From: Streptomyces mangrovi
GTDB taxonomy: Bacteria > Actinomycetota > Actinomycetes > Streptomycetales > Streptomycetaceae
Assembly (NCBI RefSeq): GCF_900114215.1
Contig: NZ_FOSG01000017.1
Span: forward strand, 81,185 to 145,184
Direction of reading: 5' to 3'
DNA: 64,000 nucleotides
The translations under genes and the position numbers were made by a program. The notes below the pieces were generated by a model, which made no database searches, was not told the DNA's origin, and worked only from the letters and a program-made list of their open reading frames with translations. This document shows, piece by piece, positions 59,990 through 64,000 of the stretch (positions are counted from its first letter, which is position 1; each line of letters starts with the position of its first letter).

Positions 59990-62900
59990 CACTCTGCCTT
60001 CCACTCTGCTTCGAGCTGGTCGAGTTCGGTGTCGGAGAGTTCGACCAGAGGGCCGGCGGCTTCCGGTTCCGCGGCCGCCGGGGGCGGGGGCGCGGGGAGC
60101 GGGGGCGTGGCCGGGGTCCATTCGCCGGAGGCCAGTTCGCGCAGTTCCCGGAACCACAGTTCCGCCAGTTCGCGGACGTCCTCCTCCCGGTGCAGCCGGC
60201 CGGCCCAGGACCAGGTGGCGATCAGACGGGGGCCGCCGGGGCCGTCCGCGGCGACCGCGTTGACCTCGATCTCGTGAGCGAGCGGGAGTCCGCCGGGCTG
60301 GCCCGCGACGCCGCTGCCCACCGGTGACCAGTCGAAGGTCTCCGCGGTTTCGTCCGCTCCGTCCCTGCCGCCGCCCGAGCCGCCGAACCGCCCCAGGTAG
60401 TTGAAGCCGTAGCGCGGTGCGGGGCGGGAGGCGAGCCGTTCCCGGGTCCGCGGATTGAGGTACCGCAGCATGCCGTAGCCGAGGCCGGCGTCCGGTACGC
60501 GGTCCAGCACCTCGCCGACCGACCGCAGTACGCCGGTCCGCTCGTCGTCCGGCCCGGCGGCCGGGACCCGGACCGGGTGGGCGGCGGTGAACCAGCCGAC
60601 CGTGCGGGAGAGGTCGGCCCCGGGGACGATCTCCTCCTCGCGGCCGTGGCCCTCCAGCCCCACCGTGACTCCGTCCGTCGCCTCCGCCGGCCGCCACCGC
60701 CGCACGGCGGTGGCGAACGCCCCCAGCAGGACCGCGGTCACCTCGGTGCCCAGCGCGGCGGGCACCGGCCCCAGCACGGCCCGGGTGGCTTCGGCGGGGA
60801 GGGTGAGGGAGAGCGCCCCCTCGGTGCTTCTGTCGTCCACGGCCGGGTCGATCCTCCCGGCCTCCCGGGGCCGCGCCGACTGCTCCTCCCAGTAGGCGCA
60901 CTGCTCGATGCGGCGCGGGTCGCCGGCGAGTTCCGACAGCCGCTGCGCCCAGACCCTCAGCGGGGTGCCCACCTGGTCGAGCCGGGGCTCCCGGCCGTCG
61001 GCGACGGCCTGCCACGCCTCGCCGAGGTCGGCGGTGAGGATGCGCCAGGACACCCCGTCCACGACCAGGTGGTGGGCGACGAGCGCGAGGTACCCCGGCT
61101 CCTGCGCACCCCTGTCGAACCAGACGGCGCGCAGCATGCGGCCCTCGCCGGGGGCGAGCCGTTCGCGGGCCGCGGCGCAGCGCGCGCGGATCAGCCGGTC
61201 CAGTTCCTCCCGCGGGACGTCCGCGGCCGGCACCCGCTCCAGGAGGGCGGCCGCGTCCACGCCGCCCGCCTCGCCGATCTCCATCCGCCAGTGGCCGGCC
61301 GCCGGTTCGGCCCGCATCCGCAGCGCGTCGTGGTGGTCCAGCAGGGCCTGGAGGGCAGCGGCCGGAACGGTCTCGCGCGCTCCCGCCGGCACACGCAACA
61401 GCACGGACTGGTTGTAGCCCTCGACCGTGCCGCCCCGCTCGGCCAGCCAGGAGCTGACCGGCGTCGGCGGCACCGGGCCGACGGCCCGGCCGCCGAGGAC
61501 GCCGGAGGCCGGGGCGCTCTCCCGGGAGCGGGCGGCGAGCGCGGCCGGCGTACGCCGTTCGAAGACGTCGCGGACGGTTATACGGCCGCCCGCCCTGCGT
61601 ACCCGGCCGACGAGCTGGATGGAGCCGATGCTGTCACCGCCGAGCATGAAGAAGTCGTCGTCCGCGCCGACCCGCGCGACGCCGAGCACCTCCCCGAACG
61701 CCTCGCACAGCACCCGCTCCCAGGCGTCCCGCGGTGCCCGGTGGCCGTGCGGGGCTCCGTCCGCGGGCGCCGGGGGCTGCGGCAGCGCCTTGTGGTCGAG
61801 CTTCCCGCCGGGAGCCAGCGGCAGGCCGTCCAGCCGGACGATCGCGGACGGGACCATGTACCGCGGCAGCCGGGCGACGAGCCGTTCCCGGAGCGCGGCC
61901 TCGTCGAACGCGGCCGGTGGGACCTCCACGTAGGCGACCAGCCGCTCCTCCCGCAGGACGACGGCGGCCCGGCCGACCTCCGGGCGGTCCAGCAGCGCCG
62001 CCTCGATCTCTCCCGGCTCGATGCGGAAGCCGCGGACCTTGACCTGGTCGTCGGTCCGGCCGAGGTACTCCAGGTTTCCGTCGGACCGCCGGCGGGCGAG
62101 GTCGCCGGTGCGGTACATCCGCTCCCCCGGCTCCCCGAACGGGCAGGCCACGAACCGCTCCGCGGTCATTCCCGGCCGCCCGAGATAGCCGCGGGCCAGG
62201 CCCACGCCGGCGATGTACAGCTCTCCGGGGACGCCGATCGGCACCGGACGGAGCGCGGCGTCCAGGACGAACAGCCGGTGGCCCGCCAGGGGGCGTCCGA
62301 TCGGCACGATGTCCGCGGGCGGCTCGGCCCCCGGTTCCAGGACGAAGTCCGCGCAGCTGACGGTCGCCTCGGTCGGCCCGTAGTCGTTGTAGACCCGCGT
62401 TCCGGGACGCGCCTGGCGCAGCCGGGCCAGTCGCGCTCCGGTGAGCTGTTCACCCCCGACGACCAGATCGGCGGTGGGAGCCGCCCAGGAGGCGATGCCG
62501 TCCAGGAACGCGAGGTGGGACGGTGTGACCTTCAGCAGGTCGGGCCTGTCCGGGGTGTCGTCCTCAGCCGCGTCCAGGTCCGCCACCACGATGCGGCCGC
62601 CGGCGACCAGCGGGGTGAACAGCGTGGTCACCGTGAGGTCGAAGGCCGGGGAGCCGTGCAGCAGCGCGGTTCCCGCGGCGCCGCGGTACCGGGCGGCCGA
62701 GCGCACCAGGAAGGCCGCCAGGGACCGCTGCTCGATCACGACGCCCTTCGGTGTGCCGGTGGACCCGGAGGTGTAGACGACATAGGCCGGGTTGCGCTCC
62801 CCGGCCGGTACGCGGCGGTCGGCGGCGTCGAGGCCGGCGAGCGCGGTCCCGGTGTCCGGGGCGTCCAGGCGGAGCACGGGGACCGGTCCGGCCGGGAGCG

Positions 62901-64000
62901 CGTCCCGTGTCCCGGCCACAGTCACGACGAGCGCCGGGCCGGCGTCCTCCAGCATGTGGGCGATCCGCTCGGTGGGCAGCTCGGTGTCCATGGGGACGTA
63001 CGCGGCCCCGGCCTTCTGGACCGCCACCAGCGCGGTGATCAGCTCGACGCCGCGCGGCAGCAGGACCGCGACGGTGGCCTCGGGCCCGGCTCCCCTTGCG
63101 GCGAGCAGCCGGGCCAGCCGGTTGGCCCGGGCGTTCAGTTCGGCGTAGGTGACCTCCAGGTCGCCGTCCCGGACCGCCGGCGCGTGCGGGGTGAGGGCGA
63201 CCTGCTTCTCGAACAGCTCCGGGAAGTGGGCACCGCTCCGGACGGGCCCGGCGGTCTCCGGCTGTGGGTCGGGCTCGCTCCACGCTCCTTCCAGGAGCTC
63301 GCGCTCGCCCGGCAGCAGGACGTCGATCTCGCCGAGGGTGGTGCCGGGCGCCTGCGCGACGGCCTCCAGCAGGCGGACGAACCGCTCCACCAGCCGCTGG
63401 GCGGTGCTCCGGTCGAACAGGTCGGTGCTGTACTCCAGCACGCCCCGCAGCCCGTCGGCGCGACCGTCGCGGGTGCGTGCCTCCGTGAGCGCGAAGGTGA
63501 GGTCGAACTTCGACGTCGTGACCCCGAGCCGTTCCCTGCTCACCGTCAGCCCGTCCAGCCCGGGCGCGGTGTCGCGCGCTCCGGCCGTCTCGGCCGTGTC
63601 GAAGTTCAGCGCCACCTGGAACAGCGGGTGGCGGGCCAGTGAGCGCTCGGGGTCGCGGAGTTCCACCAGTCGTTCGAAGGGGAGGTCCTGGTGCGCGTAG
63701 GCCCCCAGATCGACGGCACGCACCCGCTCCAGCAACTCCGCGAAACTCGGATCACCCGAGGTATCGGTCCGCAGCACCAGCGTGTTCACGAAGAACCCCA
63801 CCAGATCGTCCAGCGCGTCGTCGGTACGCCCCGCCACCGGAGACCCGATCGGCACATCCGTCCCCGCACCCAACCGCGTCAGCAGCGCCGCCAGCGCCGC
63901 GTGCACCACCATGAAGGGAGTCGCCCGGTGCTCCCGCGCCAACTGCGCCACCCGCCGGTGCACCCGCGGCGGCACCAGGATCGGCACACTGTCCCCACGA
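59989..64000 (-). CDS. NRPS, (C)-A-T-E, 5' part beyond window
   Basis: The last 1337 codons of a larger synthetase; the window edge cuts inside a C domain (PFMVVHAALAALLTRLGAG onward), so the real start lies to the right. A domain: VVYTSGSTGTPKG, YNDYGPTEATV, GELYIAGVGLARGYL, YRTGDLA, DQVKVRGFRIEPGEIEAAL, KLDHKALP. Its pocket reads by eye D-L-T-K-V-G-D-V-S-K, close to Asn/Asp codes (D-L-T-K-x-G-...). T: DDFFMLGGDSIGS, the GGDS form usual before epimerisation. E domain: HHLVVDGVSWRIL, VGLEGHGRE, TVGWFTAAHPV, GYGMLRYLN, FNYLGRF. The C-terminus LSDTELDQLEAEW resembles a COM donor for docking to the next NRPS. It loads probable Asn/Asp and turns it into the D form. Confidence 0.93.
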   Translation of the reverse strand, partial: RGDSVPILVPPRVHRRVAQLAREHRATPFMVVHAALAALLTRLGAGTDVPIGSPVAGRTDDALDDLVGFFVNTLVLRTDTSGDPSFAELLERVRAVDLGAYAHQDLPFERLVELRDPERSLARHPLFQVALNFDTAETAGARDTAPGLDGLTVSRERLGVTTSKFDLTFALTEARTRDGRADGLRGVLEYSTDLFDRSTAQRLVERFVRLLEAVAQAPGTTLGEIDVLLPGERELLEGAWSEPDPQPETAGPVRSGAHFPELFEKQVALTPHAPAVRDGDLEVTYAELNARANRLARLLAARGAGPEATVAVLLPRGVELITALVAVQKAGAAYVPMDTELPTERIAHMLEDAGPALVVTVAGTRDALPAGPVPVLRLDAPDTGTALAGLDAADRRVPAGERNPAYVVYTSGSTGTPKGVVIEQRSLAAFLVRSAARYRGAAGTALLHGSPAFDLTVTTLFTPLVAGGRIVVADLDAAEDDTPDRPDLLKVTPSHLAFLDGIASWAAPTADLVVGGEQLTGARLARLRQARPGTRVYNDYGPTEATVSCADFVLEPGAEPPADIVPIGRPLAGHRLFVLDAALRPVPIGVPGELYIAGVGLARGYLGRPGMTAERFVACPFGEPGERMYRTGDLARRRSDGNLEYLGRTDDQVKVRGFRIEPGEIEAALLDRPEVGRAAVVLREERLVAYVEVPPAAFDEAALRERLVARLPRYMVPSAIVRLDGLPLAPGGKLDHKALPQPPAPADGAPHGHRAPRDAWERVLCEAFGEVLGVARVGADDDFFMLGGDSIGSIQLVGRVRRAGGRITVRDVFERRTPAALAARSRESAPASGVLGGRAVGPVPPTPVSSWLAERGGTVEGYNQSVLLRVPAGARETVPAAALQALLDHHDALRMRAEPAAGHWRMEIGEAGGVDAAALLERVPAADVPREELDRLIRARCAAARERLAPGEGRMLRAVWFDRGAQEPGYLALVAHHLVVDGVSWRILTADLGEAWQAVADGREPRLDQVGTPLRVWAQRLSELAGDPRRIEQCAYWEEQSARPREAGRIDPAVDDRSTEGALSLTLPAEATRAVLGPVPAALGTEVTAVLLGAFATAVRRWRPAEATDGVTVGLEGHGREEEIVPGADLSRTVGWFTAAHPVRVPAAGPDDERTGVLRSVGEVLDRVPDAGLGYGMLRYLNPRTRERLASRPAPRYGFNYLGRFGGSGGGRDGADETAETFDWSPVGSGVAGQPGGLPLAHEIEVNAVAADGPGGPRLIATWSWAGRLHREEDVRELAELWFRELRELASGEWTPATPPLPAPPPPAAAEPEAAGPLVELSDTELDQLEAEWKAE

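Noticed and set aside
63985..63987. Apparent GTG start of the right-hand NRPS gene
   Set aside because: The reading frame continues to the window edge and the sequence there is the middle of a condensation domain, so this is an internal Val, not a start.

Overview
The window is very GC-rich, with Streptomyces-style GTG/TTG starts, GGAGG-type ribosome sites, tightly overlapping stop/start codons and almost no non-coding space. Together with a Streptomyces-type contractile injection system and two specialised-metabolite loci, this points to a Streptomyces or close actinomycete chromosome. I see no rRNA, tRNA, CRISPR array or insertion sequence.

Layout: (1) 1-5.8 kb, a pentosan-use locus: a GH51 arabinofuranosidase (cut by the left edge), two ABC sugar permeases and a lipoprotein binding protein on the minus strand, divergent from a GH39 xylosidase-like enzyme. 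(2) 6.0-29.9 kb, a complete extracellular-type contractile injection system (eCIS): NEW3-like membrane protein, LuxR regulator, secreted propeller protein, cap protein (DUF4255), AAA+ ATPase, an inverted DUF4157 cargo gene, sheath, tube, a chaperone-like pair including a tiny DUF6760 gene, a 944-residue disordered protein, a second tube-like protein, LysM hub, spike, PAAR tip, gp25, two baseplate proteins and a zinc-ribbon/membrane/discoidin protein resembling CisA. (3) 30.0-35.1 kb, a flavin monooxygenase - SDR - MFS operon divergent from a PucR-type regulator. (4) 35.3-41.9 kb, a compact RiPP operon: a 55-residue Cys-rich precursor, a DUF4135 (LanM-type) dehydratase fused to DUF6624, two JmjC/cupin proteins (the first without its metal motif) and a stand-alone LanC cyclase. 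(5) 41.9-46.8 kb, single genes: secreted esterase, sirtuin, SAM methyltransferase, an approximately 830-base intergenic stretch and a DedA protein. (6) 46.8-64.0 kb, a minus-strand NRPS operon running in from the right edge: NRPS with C(partial)-A-T-E, NRPS with C-A-T-C-A-T-TE, MbtH, hydrolase, two non-haem iron hydroxylases, an FkbM methyltransferase and an ABC exporter.

How the parts work: the eCIS genes encode a cytoplasmically assembled contractile particle, with a DUF4157 protein as likely payload and a membrane protein as likely docking factor. In the RiPP operon the precursor should be dehydrated by the LanM-like enzyme, cyclised by LanC and perhaps hydroxylated by the intact JmjC protein. 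The combination of a split class II-like machinery with DUF6624 and a JmjC pair is the strongest candidate for something undescribed. The NRPS line appears to load an Asn/Asp-type residue, epimerise it, add two residues and release by thioesterase; two hydroxylases whose relatives act on Asn or Asp fit that reading. All assignments were made by eye from motifs and gene order.
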